Positions 37,261 through 50,293 of a stretch of 64,000 nucleotides of DNA are shown piece after piece. The DNA is taken from contig NZ_PYOM01000009.1 of NCBI RefSeq assembly GCF_003026365.1, positions 124,001 to 188,000 of the forward strand, written 5' to 3'. A program made the translations under genes and the position numbers. Positions within the stretch are counted from its first letter, which is position 1, and each line of letters begins with the position of its first letter. Source of the DNA: Photobacterium angustum. Its GTDB lineage: Bacteria; Pseudomonadota; Gammaproteobacteria; Enterobacterales; Vibrionaceae. Below the pieces are notes generated by a model. The model was given only the letters and a program-made list of their open reading frames with translations. It ran no database searches and had not been told where the DNA came from.

Positions 37261-38115
37261 ATGAAACCTGTTCTAAAGATGTCTGTATTAGCAGCAACAA
37301 TTTTCCTCGCTGTTGGTTGTCAGGATGATAATAAAGCAGACACCAATAAGCCTGCAGAGCCTGCGAAAGTAGAGCAGGTTGCTGCTAAGACTCCAGCAGC
37401 TGATGCTAAAGTTGAATTTAAAACTGAAGATCAAAAAGCAGCTTATGCAATTGGTGCATCACTGGCACAATACCTATCTGCTAACCTTGATCAGCAAAAA
37501 GAGCTGGGTCTAGACCTAAACCGTCAAGACGTACTTCAAGGTGTTGAAGATGTATTTGCGGGTAAGAGTCGTTTAACGGAAAAGCAAACTCAACAAGCGC
37601 TTCAAGAGCTTGACCAGCGCGTAGCTAAAATTGTTGAAGAAAAAGCAAAAGCTGAAGCTGAGAAAAACGTAAAAGCTGGTGAAGATTTCCGTACTAAGTT
37701 CTCGAAAGAAGCGGGTGTGGTAACAACTAAAACCGGCCTAATGTACAAGATTGAAAAAGAAGGTACAGGTCCAAAACCAACAGCAACCGATACAGTTGAA
37801 GTTCATTACAAAGGCATGCTAACTGACGGTACCGTATTTGACAGTTCTTACCAGCGTAATCAACCTGCAACTTTCCCTCTAAATCAAGTAATCCCTGGTT
37901 GGACTGAAGGTGTTCAGTTAATGCCTGTAGGTTCAAAGTTTGAGTTTGTTATTCCGCCACAACTTGCTTACGGCGCTCAAGCAAACCCAAGCATTCCTGC
38001 TAACTCAACATTGGTATTCCAAGTTGAGCTACTAGGTATTAAAGGTGATAAAACTGCAAAACCTGCAGCGGTACCAGCTGAAAAACCAGCAGCTACAGAG
38101 ACAAAAACACAATAA
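37261..38115 (+). CDS. fkpA: FKBP-type peptidyl-prolyl isomerase FkpA
   Basis: Periplasmic chaperone/prolyl isomerase of the FkpA/Mip type. Start ATG 37261 has GGAG 10 nt upstream and opens a signal peptide ending in a lipobox-like AVGC (Cys20), so this form is probably a lipoprotein, unlike the soluble E. coli FkpA. Then come a helical dimerisation domain (about residues 50-145), and a C-terminal FKBP domain (about 155-265) with VEVHYKGMLTDGTVFDSSY. A Pro/Ala/Lys tail ends the 284-aa protein. Confidence 0.9.
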   Translation: MKPVLKMSVLAATIFLAVGCQDDNKADTNKPAEPAKVEQVAAKTPAADAKVEFKTEDQKAAYAIGASLAQYLSANLDQQKELGLDLNRQDVLQGVEDVFAGKSRLTEKQTQQALQELDQRVAKIVEEKAKAEAEKNVKAGEDFRTKFSKEAGVVTTKTGLMYKIEKEGTGPKPTATDTVEVHYKGMLTDGTVFDSSYQRNQPATFPLNQVIPGWTEGVQLMPVGSKFEFVIPPQLAYGAQANPSIPANSTLVFQVELLGIKGDKTAKPAAVPAEKPAATETKTQ

Positions 38116-38153
38116 TTGAGCAATATTTACCAATAAATATGCTGATAAATATC

Positions 38154-38185
38154 AAGACCCGACTTATGTCGGGTCTTTTCTTTTT
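38154..38185 (+). terminator. fkpA terminator
   Basis: AAGACCCGAC pairs perfectly with GTCGGGTCTT around TTAT, followed by a T-rich tail, 38 bp after the fkpA stop. Confidence 0.9.
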
Positions 38186-38299
38186 AATTATCTGATAAAC
38201 TTACTAGCAATATTTTAAATTTTATTGATTCTATTTAATACATAAGCTGAATATATAAGTCGTATTGATAGTATTGATTGCAGTATGGAAGATTGAAAA

Positions 38300-39022
38300 G
38301 TGGTTTCAACTGATAACTTTGGTTCAGAGGTGATGGTCGACAGTGATATCGTCGATAGCCGAATCTTCTCTGAGCATGATTATATTATTCTTCGCTCTTA
38401 TGAAGCCGTTGTTGATGGTTTAGCAGCGTTAATTGGTCCCTTTTGTGAAATCGTGCTCCATTCATTAGCCGATCTCAACACCTCCGCGATTAAAATTGCT
38501 AACGGAGAAAATACCGGCCGTAAAGTTGGCTCGCCAATCACCGATCTTGCACTACGCATGCTACGTGATATTGAAGGATCAGAACGCAATTTCTCTCGTG
38601 CTTATTTCACCCGTGCAAAAGGTGGTGACTTAATGAAGTCAATCACGATTGCCATTCGTAACGGTGAAAATAATATCATTGGCTTGCTGTGTATAAACGT
38701 TAATTTAGATGCTCCTTTCTCTCAAATACTGCAGTCGTTTATGCCTACTGATGAAGCAAAACAAGCGGCATCAACGGTTAACTTTGCCAGCGATGTTGAT
38801 GAGCTCGTAGATCAAACAGTTGAACGTACTATCGAAGAAATTAATGCCGATAAGAACGTATCAAATAACGCCAAAAATCGCCAAATCGTGATGGAGTTGT
38901 TTGATAAGGGGATTTTCGATATTAAGGATGCGATTAATCGTGTTGCAGATCGTTTAAATATATCCAAACACACCGTGTATTTGTATATCCGCCAGCGAAA
39001 GACTGAGGATGGTGAGAAGTGA
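38300..39022 (+). CDS. yheO: YheO-like PAS/helix-turn-helix regulator
   Basis: Cytoplasmic DNA-binding protein of the YheO/DauR family, 240 aa, the same length as E. coli YheO. An N-terminal PAS-like domain (about 28-140, with [14 protein letters not shown] and [13 protein letters not shown]) precedes a C-terminal HTH (about 185-235, with [20 protein letters not shown]). The GTG at 38300 is chosen because it gives family length. Its end overlaps tusD by 4 bp, placing it in an operon with the tRNA-thiolation genes. Confidence 0.9.
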   Translation: MVSTDNFGSEVMVDSDIVDSRIFSEHDYIILRSYEAVVDGLAALIGPFCEIVLHSLADLNTSAIKIANGENTGRKVGSPITDLALRMLRDIEGSERNFSRAYFTRAKGGDLMKSITIAIRNGENNIIGLLCINVNLDAPFSQILQSFMPTDEAKQAASTVNFASDVDELVDQTVERTIEEINADKNVSNNAKNRQIVMELFDKGIFDIKDAINRVADRLNISKHTVYLYIRQRKTEDGEK

Positions 39023-39411
39023 GTTTAACTTACGCTATCGTAGTCAATGGTCCTGCATACGGAAACCAAACATCGCGTTCAGCTTATCAATTTGCAAGTG
39101 CATTAATTGAAGAAGGGCATGTATTACAACGCGTGTTCTTTTATCAAGATGGAGTGTTAAATGGATCTGCATTAACGGCACCAGCATCCGATGAATTTGA
39201 TCTTGTGGCGGCATGGCAAGAATTAGCTAAAACGCATAATGTTGAATTGCAAACCTGTGTTGCAGCCGCATTGCGTCGCGGTATTGTCAGTGAACAAGAA
39301 GCAGAGCAAAATCAATTATCTGCTGTCAATCTTGCAGATGGCTTTGAACAGGCAGGGCTTGGTGGTCTTGCTGAAGTCATGTTAACTGTAGATCGCGTCA
39401 TACAATTTTAG
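39019..39411 (+). CDS. tusD: Sulfur relay protein TusD
   Basis: Part of the TusBCD hexamer that passes persulfide sulfur from TusA to TusE for 2-thiouridine modification of tRNA wobble bases. The sulfur-carrying Cys is seen in [13 protein letters not shown]. 130 aa. GTG start overlapping the yheO stop. Confidence 0.93.
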   Translation: MSLTYAIVVNGPAYGNQTSRSAYQFASALIEEGHVLQRVFFYQDGVLNGSALTAPASDEFDLVAAWQELAKTHNVELQTCVAAALRRGIVSEQEAEQNQLSAVNLADGFEQAGLGGLAEVMLTVDRVIQF

Positions 39412-39421
39412 TGGTATAGAT

Positions 39422-39778
39422 ATGAATTCACTGGGCTTTATCTTTAGAACTTCACCACATGGCAACAATAGTGGGCGAGAAGGGCTAGATGCTGTATTGG
39501 CAAGTTCAGCTTATACTGAAGAGTTGTCACTGTATTTTATTGATGATGGCGTATTTCAGTTATTAAAACAGCAGCAGCCAAAAGCAATTTTAAGTCGAGA
39601 TTATATTGCGACATTTAAAATGCTTGAACTTTATGATGTTGAAAATATTTATGTGAATACGGAATCACTCCGTGCGCGTGGACTAACAACAGATGATTTG
39701 ATCATCGATGTGATTGTTTGTGAACAAGCACAATTGATAGAAAAAATGCATCAATGTCGACAACTTCTTACATTTTGA
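39422..39778 (+). CDS. tusC: Sulfur relay protein TusC
   Basis: DsrF-like subunit of TusBCD. 118 aa with the family start [19 protein letters not shown]. Ten nucleotides after tusD and seven before tusB. Confidence 0.93.
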   Translation: MNSLGFIFRTSPHGNNSGREGLDAVLASSAYTEELSLYFIDDGVFQLLKQQQPKAILSRDYIATFKMLELYDVENIYVNTESLRARGLTTDDLIIDVIVCEQAQLIEKMHQCRQLLTF

Positions 39779-39785
39779 GGTCGTA

Positions 39786-40079
39786 ATGCTTCATACCGTT
39801 ACTCGCTCACCTTATCAAAGCCAATCTCTGGCCCAATGTTTAGCATATGTTGCTGCTGGTGATGAAATATTGCTGTTAGAAGACGCTGTGATCGCCGGTT
39901 TAGCAAAAAATAATTATTTAAATGTAATAAAAAATATTGGCGTAAAAATTTATTTACTTGAGGCTGATCTCATTGCACGTGGGTTGCAAAGTAAATGTGA
40001 TGAGAGTCTTAATGTTATTGATTACAAAGGCTTTGTTTCGTTAACTGTTAAGCATAAGCAGCATATGAAATGGGCTTAA
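39786..40079 (+). CDS. tusB: Sulfur relay protein TusB
   Basis: DsrH-like subunit of TusBCD, 97 aa, starting MLHTVTRSPYQSQSLAQCL and containing DEILLLEDAV. It closes the yheO-tusDCB operon just upstream of the str operon, the common gammaproteobacterial order. Confidence 0.92.
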   Translation: MLHTVTRSPYQSQSLAQCLAYVAAGDEILLLEDAVIAGLAKNNYLNVIKNIGVKIYLLEADLIARGLQSKCDESLNVIDYKGFVSLTVKHKQHMKWA

Positions 40080-40159
40080 ATAAGTATGATGTAAGCCTTA
40101 AAAGTGAGAAAAAACGGATTGTTTAAGAAATGATCATTTGATTGATCGTTGGTTAGATC

Positions 40160-40630
<471 letters not shown>

Positions 40631-40722
40631 TGGATTCCGTTAAGTAAGGCCAAACACTAAAATTATTTAATTTTGAAGAAACTGAAAAGTTTTGGATAAC
40701 CTGAAGAAGACAACGGAGATAA

Positions 40723-41196
<474 letters not shown>

Positions 41197-41217
41197 TATA
41201 GCTGGTAATACCGCTTG

Positions 41218-41243
41218 GGCACGGCAGGTTTTCCTGCTGTGCC
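41218..41243 (+). other. Hairpin between rpsG and fusA
   Basis: GGCACGGCAGG pairs with CCTGCTGTGCC (one G-T pair) around TTTT. It lacks a T tail and is probably an RNA processing or control element. Just before it a 10-bp direct repeat, GCTGGTAATA, occurs twice (41189 and 41201). Confidence 0.5.
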
Positions 41244-41285
41244 TAAACCATATTCTAAGGTTCACCTTAGTAAGAGGATACAACT

Positions 41286-43391
41286 GTGGCACGCAAAACG
41301 CCTATCGAGCGCTACCGTAATATTGGTATCTGTGCTCACGTTGACGCCGGTAAAACAACAACGACCGAGCGCATCCTGTTTTATACAGGCCTATCTCACA
41401 AGATTGGTGAAGTACACGACGGCGCTGCTACTATGGATTGGATGGAGCAGGAGCAAGAACGTGGCATCACGATCACCTCTGCTGCAACAACCACCTTTTG
41501 GCGCGGTATGGACAAGCAGTTCGACGAGCACCGAATCAATATCATTGATACTCCTGGACACGTAGACTTCACCATTGAAGTTGAACGTTCATTACGTGTA
41601 TTAGATGGTGCTGTTGTTGTGTTCTGTGGTTCTTCAGGTGTAGAGCCTCAGTCAGAGACTGTATGGCGTCAAGCTGATAGATACGAAGTACCACGCATGG
41701 TTTTCGTTAATAAGATGGACCGTACTGGTGCCGATTTCCTTCGTGTTATCGAGCAAATCAAAACCCGTCTTGGCGCAAACCCAGTACCTATTCAATTGAA
41801 TATTGGTGCTGAAGATGAATTTAAAGGTGTAATTGACCTGATCAAAATGAAGGCCATTAACTGGTCAGAAGCTGATCAAGGGACTAGTTTTACCTATGAA
41901 GACATTCCTGCTGATTTATTAGAAGAAGCAGAAGAATGGCGTATGAATTTAGTTGAGTCTGCCGCTGAAGCGAATGACGAGCTAATGGATAAATACCTTG
42001 AAGAAGGCGAACTGACGGAAGCTGAAATTAAAGCTGGTCTTCGTCAACGTACACTCAGCAACGAAATCGTACTCGCGACTTGTGGTTCTGCATTCAAGAA
42101 CAAAGGTGTTCAGGCAGTACTTGATGCGGTTGTTGATTTCCTTCCTTCACCAACAGAAGTAAAAGCTATTACTGGTGAAGATGAAAACGGTAATCCTGTT
42201 GAACGTCATTCAGATGACAACGAACCTTTTGCAGCGCTAGCGTTCAAAATTGCAACAGACCCGTTTGTAGGTACGTTAACTTTCATGCGTGTTTATTCTG
42301 GTGTTGTAAATTCAGGTGATACTGTCTTTAACAGCATTAAAGAGAAACGTGAACGTTTAGGTCGCATTGTTCAAATGCATGCGAATAAGCGTGAAGAGGT
42401 CAAAGAAGTGCGTGCTGGCGATATCGCTGCCGCTATTGGCCTCAAATTTGCGACAACAGGTGACACCCTGTGTGATCAAAATCATAAAGTGATTCTTGAG
42501 CGCATGGATTTCCCTGAACCAGTAATTCAGATCGTTGTTGAGCCCCGTTCAACAGCCGATCAGGATAAGATGGCAATCGCGCTAGAAAAATTAGCGATGG
42601 AAGATCCATCTTTCCGAGTAGAAATTGATAATGAATCTGGCCAGACATTAATTTCTGGTATGGGTGAACTTCACCTTGATATCATTGTTGATCGAATGAA
42701 ACGTGAATTTAGCGTTGACTGTAATGTGGGTAATCCACAAGTTGCTTACCGTGAAAGTATTCGTGGTACAACGGAAGTCGAAGGTAAATTCATTCGCCAA
42801 GCTGGTGAAACGGGTGGGCGTAATCAATATGGTCACGTTTGCTTACGATTAGAACCAACAGAGCCTGGTGAAGGTTTCGTATTCGTAGATGAAATCGTGA
42901 ATGGTAGCGTGCCGAAAGAGTATATCACGGCGGCTGCGACTGGTATCGAAGAACAAATGAAGAGTGGTGTGCTTGCTGGCTACCCAATGGTTGATGTTAA
43001 AGCAACTCTGTTCGACGGTTCATTCCACGAAACTGATTCTAACGATATTGCATTTAAAATCGCAGGTTCAATGGCATTAAGACAAGGTGCGCTACAAGCA
43101 ACCCCTGTATTGCTTGAGCCTATGATGAAAGTTGAAATTACCACGCCGGAAGATTGGATGGGTGATGTTGTTGGCGATCTTAACCGTCGTCGCGGCATGA
43201 TCGAAGGTATGGACGAAGGCAACGCGGGTATTAAAATTATTCGTGCACAAGTTCCATTATCTGCAATGTTTGGCTATGCAACTGATTTGCGCTCAGCAAC
43301 ACAAGGCCGTGCGTCTTATTCTATGGAATTTAGCGAGTACGCTGAAATGCCAAAGAATGTTACTGACAAAATTATTGCAGAACGTAACTAA
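41286..43391 (+). CDS. fusA: Elongation factor G
   Basis: Translocation GTPase, 701 aa. G1 motif [13 protein letters not shown]3 DTPGHVDF, G4 NKMD; domains II-V follow with GGRNQYGHV and [15 protein letters not shown] start at 41286 follows AAGAGGATACAACT. Confidence 0.98.
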   Translation: MARKTPIERYRNIGICAHVDAGKTTTTERILFYTGLSHKIGEVHDGAATMDWMEQEQERGITITSAATTTFWRGMDKQFDEHRINIIDTPGHVDFTIEVERSLRVLDGAVVVFCGSSGVEPQSETVWRQADRYEVPRMVFVNKMDRTGADFLRVIEQIKTRLGANPVPIQLNIGAEDEFKGVIDLIKMKAINWSEADQGTSFTYEDIPADLLEEAEEWRMNLVESAAEANDELMDKYLEEGELTEAEIKAGLRQRTLSNEIVLATCGSAFKNKGVQAVLDAVVDFLPSPTEVKAITGEDENGNPVERHSDDNEPFAALAFKIATDPFVGTLTFMRVYSGVVNSGDTVFNSIKEKRERLGRIVQMHANKREEVKEVRAGDIAAAIGLKFATTGDTLCDQNHKVILERMDFPEPVIQIVVEPRSTADQDKMAIALEKLAMEDPSFRVEIDNESGQTLISGMGELHLDIIVDRMKREFSVDCNVGNPQVAYRESIRGTTEVEGKFIRQAGETGGRNQYGHVCLRLEPTEPGEGFVFVDEIVNGSVPKEYITAAATGIEEQMKSGVLAGYPMVDVKATLFDGSFHETDSNDIAFKIAGSMALRQGALQATPVLLEPMMKVEITTPEDWMGDVVGDLNRRRGMIEGMDEGNAGIKIIRAQVPLSAMFGYATDLRSATQGRASYSMEFSEYAEMPKNVTDKIIAERN

Positions 43392-43491
43392 TTTCATTAT
43401 TGCGTCTATCGCTATTGACGCATAAAATACAAACTTCAGAGCCGTCCCCGACCTAGTAGGGGGCGTATCTTAACTAGGAAGGAACACAATT

Positions 43492-44676
43492 GTGTCTAAA
43501 GAAAAATTTGAACGCGTAAAACCGCACGTAAACGTTGGTACTATCGGTCACGTTGACCACGGTAAAACAACTCTAACTGCTGCTATCTGTACTACACTTG
43601 CAAAAGTGTACGGTGGTGTTGCTAAAGACTTCGCATCTATCGATAACGCTCCTGAAGAGCGCGAGCGTGGTATCACAATCTCAACTTCTCACGTTGAGTA
43701 CGATACTCCAACTCGTCACTACGCACACGTTGACTGTCCTGGACACGCCGATTACGTTAAAAACATGATCACTGGTGCTGCTCAAATGGACGGCGGTATC
43801 CTAGTTGTTGCTGCAACTGACGGCCCAATGCCACAAACACGTGAGCACATCCTACTTGGTCGCCAGGTTGGTATCCCTTACATCATCGTATTCATGAACA
43901 AGTGTGACATGGTTGATGATGAAGAACTACTTGAGCTAGTTGAGATGGAAGTTCGTGAACTTCTTTCTGAGTACGACTTCCCAGGTGATGATTGCCCAGT
44001 AATCATGGGTTCTGCTCTAGGCGCTCTAAACGGCGAGAAAGAGTGGGAAGACAAGATTGTTGAACTAGCAGAAGCGCTAGATTCATACATTCCTGAGCCA
44101 GAGCGTGCAATCGATCTACCATTCATTCTTCCAATCGAAGATGTATTCTCAATCCAAGGCCGTGGTACTGTTGTAACTGGTCGTGTTGAGCAAGGTATCA
44201 TCACTGTAGGTGACGAAGTAGAAATCGTTGGTATCGTAGATACTATCAAGACTACTTGTACTGGTGTTGAGATGTTCCGTAAGCTTCTTGACGAAGGCCG
44301 TGCAGGTGAGAACGTTGGTGTTCTTCTACGTGGTACTAAGCGTGACGAAGTTCAACGTGGTCAAGTACTAGCTAAGCCTGGTTCAATCACTCCACACACA
44401 ACTTTCACTTCAGAAATCTATGTTCTTTCTAAAGATGAAGGTGGTCGTCACACTCCTTTCTTCAAAGGTTACCGTCCACAGTTCTACTTCCGTACAACTG
44501 ACGTAACTGGTACTATCGAGCTACCAGAAGGCGTAGAAATGGTAATGCCTGGTGATAACATCGCTATGACTGTTACTCTGATCGCACCTATCGCGATGGA
44601 CGAAGGTCTACGTTTTGCTATCCGTGAAGGTGGCCGTACAGTTGGTGCTGGTGTTGTTGCAACTATCCTTGCTTAA
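43492..44676 (+). CDS. tuf: Elongation factor Tu
   Basis: GTPase that carries aminoacyl-tRNA to the ribosome, 394 aa. G1 [12 protein letters not shown]3 DCPGHADY, G4 NKCD, and the aminoacyl-tRNA-binding domains 2 and 3. GTG start after AAGGAAC. Last gene of the str operon; codon use is strongly biased, as expected for a highly expressed gene. Confidence 0.98.
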   Translation: MSKEKFERVKPHVNVGTIGHVDHGKTTLTAAICTTLAKVYGGVAKDFASIDNAPEERERGITISTSHVEYDTPTRHYAHVDCPGHADYVKNMITGAAQMDGGILVVAATDGPMPQTREHILLGRQVGIPYIIVFMNKCDMVDDEELLELVEMEVRELLSEYDFPGDDCPVIMGSALGALNGEKEWEDKIVELAEALDSYIPEPERAIDLPFILPIEDVFSIQGRGTVVTGRVEQGIITVGDEVEIVGIVDTIKTTCTGVEMFRKLLDEGRAGENVGVLLRGTKRDEVQRGQVLAKPGSITPHTTFTSEIYVLSKDEGGRHTPFFKGYRPQFYFRTTDVTGTIELPEGVEMVMPGDNIAMTVTLIAPIAMDEGLRFAIREGGRTVGAGVVATILA

Positions 44677-44700
44677 TAACATCTAGTACTTACGTACAGA

Positions 44701-44726
44701 AAAAGGGAGCTTCGGCTCCCTTTTTT
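44701..44726 (+). terminator. str operon terminator
   Basis: AAAAGGGAGC and GCTCCCTTTT close a UUCG tetraloop and are followed by a T run, 24 bp after tuf. Confidence 0.92.
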
Positions 44727-44916
44727 ATTGCCAATAAATCACTAACGTTTTCTTGTCTGTATTCTAGATGCTTGGATACGCGAAAATGTGACTGTATTTT
44801 ATGGCACGAAGTGGACTTTATTCGGTTAACAAAGCGAATTTGATATATAAGTATTAGATTAAGTTATTGAAAATAAGTGACTCGATAATTATTTGTGTTT
44901 AATAATCAAACAAAGC

Positions 44917-44944
44917 TTGTTTTCAAAAGTGTAATCTGTATAAT
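44917..44944 (+). promoter_or_regulatory. S10 operon promoter
   Basis: TTGTTT at 44917-44922, a 16-bp spacer, and a perfect TATAAT at 44939-44944, about 250 bp before rpsJ. The stretch 44727-44916 between the tuf terminator and this promoter holds nothing recognisable. Confidence 0.75.
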
Positions 44945-44950
44945 GCTCCG

Positions 44951-45506
<556 letters not shown>

Positions 45507-45520
45507 GGGGAGATAAGAGA

Positions 45521-46150
45521 ATGATTGGTCTAATCGGTCGTAAAGTGGGCATGACCCGCATCTTTACCGAAGATGGCATTTCTATTCCAGTTACTGTTGT
45601 TGAAGTTGAAAACAACCGCGTTACTCAGGTTAAATCTGTAGAAACTGACGGTTACAACGCTATTCAAGTAACAGCTGGAACTAAGAAAGCTAGCCGCGTA
45701 TCTAAGCCAGAAGCAGGTCACTTTGCGAAAGCAGGTGTTGAAGCTGGTCGCGGTCTTTGGGAATTCCGTCTAGAAAACAGTGAAGAGTTTGCAGTTGGCG
45801 CTGAGCTAAATGTTGAACTATTCAACGATATTAAAAAAGTAGACGTTACTGGTACATCTAAAGGTAAGGGTTTCCAAGGTGCTGTTAAGCGCTGGAACTT
45901 CCGTACTCAAGATATGACCCATGGTAACTCCTTGTCTCACCGTGCTCCGGGTTCAATTGGCCAATGTCAAACTCCAGGTCGCGTATTTAAAGGCAAGAAA
46001 ATGGCTGGTCACATGGGTGCTGAGCGTGTAACGACTCAAAACCTAGAGATCGTACGTGTTGACGCTGAGCGCAATCTGCTTCTTATTAAAGGTGCAGTAC
46101 CGGGCTCAACAGGCGGCAACGTGATCGTTAAACCAGCTGTTAAAGCGTAA
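45521..46150 (+). CDS. rplC: Ribosomal protein L3
   Basis: Early-assembly 50S protein near the peptidyl-transferase centre, 209 aa, with [15 protein letters not shown] and the conserved segment containing the methylated-Gln site, [19 protein letters not shown]. Confidence 0.98.
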   Translation: MIGLIGRKVGMTRIFTEDGISIPVTVVEVENNRVTQVKSVETDGYNAIQVTAGTKKASRVSKPEAGHFAKAGVEAGRGLWEFRLENSEEFAVGAELNVELFNDIKKVDVTGTSKGKGFQGAVKRWNFRTQDMTHGNSLSHRAPGSIGQCQTPGRVFKGKKMAGHMGAERVTTQNLEIVRVDAERNLLLIKGAVPGSTGGNVIVKPAVKA

Positions 46151-46166
46151 CGTCGAGGAGTTAGTA

Positions 46167-46769
46167 ATGGAATTGGTAGTCAAAGGCGCTGACGCGCTAA
46201 CTGTCTCCGAAACTACTTTTGGGCGTGATTTCAATGAAGCGCTTGTACACCAAGTAGTTGTTGCTTTTGCAGCAGGTGCTCGTCAGGGTACACGTGCTCA
46301 GAAGACTCGTTCAGACGTTTCTGGTGGTGGCGCTAAGCCATGGCGCCAGAAGGGTACTGGTCGCGCTCGTGCAGGTACAATCCGCAGTCCGCTATGGCGT
46401 TCTGGTGGTGTTACTTTCGCTGCTCGTCCTCAGGATCACAGCCAAAAAGTAAACAAGAAAATGTACCGCGGTGCTATGAAGAGCATTCTTTCTGAGCTAG
46501 TTCGTCAAGAGCGTCTAATCGTTGTTGATAACTTTGCTCTAGAAGCACCAAAGACAAAAGCACTAGTAGCTAAGCTTAAAGAGCTTGAGCTAACTGATGC
46601 ACTAATCGTAACTGGTGAGCTAGAAGAAAATCTATTCCTAGCAGCACGTAACCTATACAAAGTAGACGTACGTGATGCGAAGGCAATCGATCCAGTTAGC
46701 TTAATCGCTTTCGATAAAGTTGTTATGACTGCAGCAGCAGTTAAAGCAGTTGAGGAGATGCTAGCATGA
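46167..46769 (+). CDS. rplD: Ribosomal protein L4
   Basis: 50S protein of the exit tunnel and the autoregulator of the S10 operon. 200 aa, with the extended loop [18 protein letters not shown]. Its TGA overlaps the rplW ATG by 4 bp. Confidence 0.98.
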   Translation: MELVVKGADALTVSETTFGRDFNEALVHQVVVAFAAGARQGTRAQKTRSDVSGGGAKPWRQKGTGRARAGTIRSPLWRSGGVTFAARPQDHSQKVNKKMYRGAMKSILSELVRQERLIVVDNFALEAPKTKALVAKLKELELTDALIVTGELEENLFLAARNLYKVDVRDAKAIDPVSLIAFDKVVMTAAAVKAVEEMLA

Positions 46770-47068
46770 TCACTGAAGAGCGTATTTTAAAAGTTCTACG
46801 TGCTCCGCACATCTCTGAAAAAGCATCAATGGCTGCAGAAAACGCTAACACTATCGTTTTCAAAGTAGCATTGACAGCAACTAAGAAAGAGATCAAAGCA
46901 GCAGTTGAGAAACTGTTCGAGGTTGAAGTTAAGTCTGTAAATACTCTTATCACTAAGGGTAAGACCAAACGTCAAGGTATGCGCCAAGGCCGTCGTTCAG
47001 ACGTGAAGAAAGCGTACGTTATCTTGAAAGAAGGTCAAGACATCGACTTCGCTGGTAGTGCAGAGTAA
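46766..47068 (+). CDS. rplW: Ribosomal protein L23
   Basis: Protein at the tunnel exit that docks trigger factor and SRP, 100 aa. It has [14 protein letters not shown] and the segment [20 protein letters not shown]. Confidence 0.98.
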   Translation: MITEERILKVLRAPHISEKASMAAENANTIVFKVALTATKKEIKAAVEKLFEVEVKSVNTLITKGKTKRQGMRQGRRSDVKKAYVILKEGQDIDFAGSAE

Positions 47069-47086
47069 GGCTAGGAGCAAAGAAGA

Positions 47087-47911
47087 ATGGCTATTGTAAA
47101 ATGTAAGCCGACTTCCCCAGGTCGTCGCCACGTAGTTAAAGTGGTTAACTCTGACCTGCATAAGGGTAAGCCGTACGCACCACTACTAGAGAAAAACTCT
47201 AAGACTGGTGGTCGTAACAATAACGGTCGTATCACAGTACGTCACATCGGTGGTGGTAATAAGCAACATTACCGTCTAATCGACTTCAAACGTACTAAAG
47301 ATGGCATCCCAGCGAAAGTTGAGCGCCTAGAATACGATCCAAACCGTAGCGCAAACATTGCTCTAGTTCTGTACGCAGACGGTGAGCGCCGCTACATTAT
47401 CGCACCTAAAGGTCTACAAGCTGGTGATGTTATCCAGTCTGGTCAAGATGCTGCTATTAAAGTTGGTAACACTTTACCAATGCGCAACATCCCAGTAGGT
47501 TCAACAGTACACTGTGTTGAACTTAAGCCTGGTAAAGGTGCTCAGCTGGCTCGTTCAGCTGGTGCATACGCTCAGATCATTGCACGTGCAGGCACTTATG
47601 TGACTCTACGTCTACGTTCTGGTGAGATGCGTAAAGTTCTTGCTGAAGGTCGTGCGACTCTAGGTGAAGTTGGTAATGCAGAACACATGCTACGTGAGCT
47701 AGGTAAAGCTGGTGCTTCACGTTGGCGCGGTGTTCGTCCAACTGTACGTGGTGTTGTAATGAACCCAGTTGATCACCCACACGGTGGTGGTGAAGGTCGT
47801 ACATCAGGCGGTCGTCACCCAGTAACACCTTGGGGTGTTCCAACTAAGGGTTACAAGACTCGTAAGAACAAGCGTACCGACAAGTACATCGTACGTCGTC
47901 GTAATAAGTAA
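47087..47911 (+). CDS. rplB: Ribosomal protein L2
   Basis: Conserved 50S core protein needed for subunit joining, 274 aa. The peptidyl-transferase-proximal segment [14 protein letters not shown] with its critical His is intact. Confidence 0.98.
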   Translation: MAIVKCKPTSPGRRHVVKVVNSDLHKGKPYAPLLEKNSKTGGRNNNGRITVRHIGGGNKQHYRLIDFKRTKDGIPAKVERLEYDPNRSANIALVLYADGERRYIIAPKGLQAGDVIQSGQDAAIKVGNTLPMRNIPVGSTVHCVELKPGKGAQLARSAGAYAQIIARAGTYVTLRLRSGEMRKVLAEGRATLGEVGNAEHMLRELGKAGASRWRGVRPTVRGVVMNPVDHPHGGGEGRTSGGRHPVTPWGVPTKGYKTRKNKRTDKYIVRRRNK

Positions 47912-47929
47912 TTATAAAGAGGATACGCC

Positions 47930-48208
47930 ATGCCACGTTCTCTCAAGAAAGGTCCATTTATTGACCTACACTTGCTGAAGAAGGTAGAGAAAGCGTTGGA
48001 AAGCGGTGACAAAAAGCCTGTTAAGACTTGGTCCCGTCGCTCAATGATCATCCCTCAGATGATCGGTTTGACCATCGCTGTCCATAATGGTCGTCAGCAC
48101 GTACCTGTTTTCGTTTCTGAAGAAATGATCGGTCACAAGCTAGGCGAATTTGCACCAACACGTACTTACCGTGGCCATGCTGCGGATAAGAAAGCTAAAA
48201 AGCGCTAA
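47930..48208 (+). CDS. rpsS: Ribosomal protein S19
   Basis: 30S head protein, 92 aa, [20 protein letters not shown], with the basic segment [15 protein letters not shown]. Confidence 0.98.
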   Translation: MPRSLKKGPFIDLHLLKKVEKALESGDKKPVKTWSRRSMIIPQMIGLTIAVHNGRQHVPVFVSEEMIGHKLGEFAPTRTYRGHAADKKAKKR

Positions 48209-48218
48209 GGAGTAGGTA

Positions 48219-48551
48219 ATGGAAGCTATCGCTAAACATCGCTTTGCTCGCATTTCGCCGCAAAAAGCTCGTTTGGTTGCAGATCAACTGCGCGGTAAGC
48301 CAGTTGCTCAAGCTCTAGAAATTCTTAACTTCAGCAACAAAAAAGCTGCTGATTTAATTAAGAAAGTTTTAGAGTCAGCTATCGCTAACGCAGAACACAA
48401 CGAAGGCGCAGACATTGATGATCTTAATGTTGCTAAAATCTTCGTTGACGAAGGTCCTACCATGAAGCGTATTATGCCTCGTGCTAAAGGCCGTGCCGAT
48501 CGCATCTTGAAGCGTTCTAGCCACATCACTGTTGTTGTAGCAGACCGCTAA
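48219..48551 (+). CDS. rplV: Ribosomal protein L22
   Basis: 50S tunnel protein, 110 aa. The tunnel-loop region [18 protein letters not shown], where macrolide-resistance changes occur in other bacteria, looks wild type. Confidence 0.98.
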   Translation: MEAIAKHRFARISPQKARLVADQLRGKPVAQALEILNFSNKKAADLIKKVLESAIANAEHNEGADIDDLNVAKIFVDEGPTMKRIMPRAKGRADRILKRSSHITVVVADR

Positions 48552-48570
48552 GAGACTAGGAGAGAAAGCA

Positions 48571-49260
48571 ATGGGTCAGAAAGTACATCCTAATGGTATT
48601 CGTTTAGGCATCGTTAAGCCTTGGAATACCACTTGGTTTGCTAACAGCCAAGAGTTCGCTGACAACCTAGACGGCGATTTCAAGGTACGCCAGTTCCTTA
48701 CTAAGGAACTAGCAAAAGCATCTCTATCACGCATCGTTATCGAGCGTCCTGCTAAGAGCATCCGTGTGACTATTCACACTGCTCGTCCAGGCGTAGTAAT
48801 CGGTAAGAAAGGTGAAGACGTAGAGAAACTACGTGCAGCAGTTGCGAAGATCGCGGGCGTTCCAGCTCAGATCAACATCGCTGAAGTACGTAAGCCAGAA
48901 CTAGACGGTCAACTAGTAGCAGACAGCATCTCGTCTCAGCTAGAGCGTCGTGTTATGTTCCGTCGCGCTATGAAGCGTGCAGTTCAGAACGCTATGCGTC
49001 TTGGCGCTAAAGGTATCAAAGTTGAAGTAAGTGGTCGTCTAGGCGGCGCTGAAATCGCACGTACTGAGTGGTACCGTGAAGGCCGTGTGCCTCTACACAC
49101 TCTTCGTGCTGACATTGATTACGCAACTTCTTCGGCTCACACCCAATACGGTGTTATCGGCGTTAAAGTTTGGATCTTCAAAGGTGAAGTTCTAGGCGGC
49201 ATGCCGGTTGAAGAGCCAAAGGCTGAGAAGCCTAAGAAGCAGCGCAAAAGCCGTAAATAA
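48571..49260 (+). CDS. rpsC: Ribosomal protein S3
   Basis: 30S protein at the mRNA entry channel, 229 aa, with a KH domain ([18 protein letters not shown]) and the helicase-site segment [14 protein letters not shown]. Confidence 0.98.
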   Translation: MGQKVHPNGIRLGIVKPWNTTWFANSQEFADNLDGDFKVRQFLTKELAKASLSRIVIERPAKSIRVTIHTARPGVVIGKKGEDVEKLRAAVAKIAGVPAQINIAEVRKPELDGQLVADSISSQLERRVMFRRAMKRAVQNAMRLGAKGIKVEVSGRLGGAEIARTEWYREGRVPLHTLRADIDYATSSAHTQYGVIGVKVWIFKGEVLGGMPVEEPKAEKPKKQRKSRK

Positions 49261-49271
49261 GGAGTTTATTG

Positions 49272-49682
49272 ATGCTGCAACCAAAACGCACTAAATTCCG
49301 CAAGGCCTTTAAAGGCCGTAACCGCGGTCTAGCGAACGGTACTGAAGTAAGCTTTGGTCAATTTGGTCTTAAAGCTGTTGGTCGTGGTCGACTAACTGCT
49401 CGTCAAATCGAAGCTGCACGTCGTGCTATGACTCGTCATATCAAACGTCAGGGCCAAATCTGGATTCGTGTATTCCCAGACAAACCAATCACATCTAAGC
49501 CTCTTGAAGTTCGTCAAGGTAAAGGTAAGGGTAGTGTGGCTTACTGGGTTGCTCAAGTTCAACCAGGTAAAGTTCTATACGAAATGAACGGTGTTTCTGA
49601 ATCACTAGCACGTGAAGCATTTAACCTTGCTGCACGTAAGCTACCAATCAAAACCACTTTCGTAATTAAGGCGGTGATGTGA
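49272..49682 (+). CDS. rplP: Ribosomal protein L16
   Basis: 50S protein at the A site, 136 aa from the ATG at 49272 ([19 protein letters not shown]), matching family length; an in-frame TTG one codon earlier is not needed. GGAG lies 8 nt upstream. Its stop overlaps the rpmC start. Confidence 0.97.
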   Translation: MLQPKRTKFRKAFKGRNRGLANGTEVSFGQFGLKAVGRGRLTARQIEAARRAMTRHIKRQGQIWIRVFPDKPITSKPLEVRQGKGKGSVAYWVAQVQPGKVLYEMNGVSESLAREAFNLAARKLPIKTTFVIKAVM

Positions 49683-49873
49683 TGAATGCACAAGATCTAC
49701 GCGCTAAAAGCGTTGAAGAGCTGAATGCAGAGCTTGTGAATTTGCTACGTGAACAGTTTAACTTGCGCATGCAAGCTGCTACTGGTCAACTACAGCAGAC
49801 TCACAATCTAAAAACTGTACGTCGTGATATCGCACGTGTTAAAACCGTTCTGACTGAGAAGGCTAGCGCATAA
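49682..49873 (+). CDS. rpmC: Ribosomal protein L29
   Basis: Small helical 50S protein near the tunnel exit, 63 aa ([20 protein letters not shown]). ATG at 49682 shares its A with the rplP TGA; a GTG directly before it is an alternative. Confidence 0.97.
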   Translation: MNAQDLRAKSVEELNAELVNLLREQFNLRMQAATGQLQQTHNLKTVRRDIARVKTVLTEKASA

Positions 49874-50127
49874 TGAGCGAGAAAATTCGTACTCAGCTTG
49901 GTCGCGTAGTTAGCGACAAAGGCGATAAGTCTATTGTTGTTGCTATCGAGCGTAAAGTGAAGCACCCGATCTACGGTAAGTACATCACACGCACGACTAA
50001 GCTTCATGCACATGACGAAAACAACGAGTGTGGCCTAGGCGATACTGTTGAAGTTCGTGAATGTCGTCCAATGTCAAAGACTAAGTCTTGGACACTGGTA
50101 CGAGTAGTTGAAAAAGCACGTATCTAA
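49873..50127 (+). CDS. rpsQ: Ribosomal protein S17
   Basis: Primary 16S-binding OB-fold protein, 84 aa. Its ATG overlaps the last base of the rpmC TAA. Last gene of the S10 operon. Confidence 0.98.
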   Translation: MSEKIRTQLGRVVSDKGDKSIVVAIERKVKHPIYGKYITRTTKLHAHDENNECGLGDTVEVRECRPMSKTKSWTLVRVVEKARI

Positions 50128-50155
50128 TTACTGACTTTTCAGCTATTTAAGTTAG

Positions 50156-50188
50156 CGGCCCTAAAAATTTTGGGGCCGTTCATTTTTT
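50156..50188 (+). terminator. Terminator-like hairpin between the S10 and spc operons
   Basis: CGGCCC pairs with GGGCCG over an 11-nt AT-rich loop, followed by TTCATTTTTT, 29 bp after rpsQ. Confidence 0.7.
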
Positions 50189-50220
50189 ATCTACCCATCG
50201 AGCGAAAATGGTGTTATCAT
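50185..50220 (+). promoter_or_regulatory. spc operon promoter
   Basis: The sequence CTACCCATC followed by GTGTTATCAT strongly resembles the E. coli spc promoter as I remember it. The -10 is TATCAT at 50215-50220; the -35 is weak. It lies 74 bp before rplN. Confidence 0.6.
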
Positions 50221-50293
50221 TCGCCGCCTTTGAAGAAAAGGCATATCGACTCGTTTTGGGTCTAGATGTTTAAAAAATTAGCGGAGCACTAAC

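Noticed and set aside
43878-44249. Ser-rich minus-strand frame opposite tuf
   Set aside because: A product of strong codon bias on the coding strand; no protein features.
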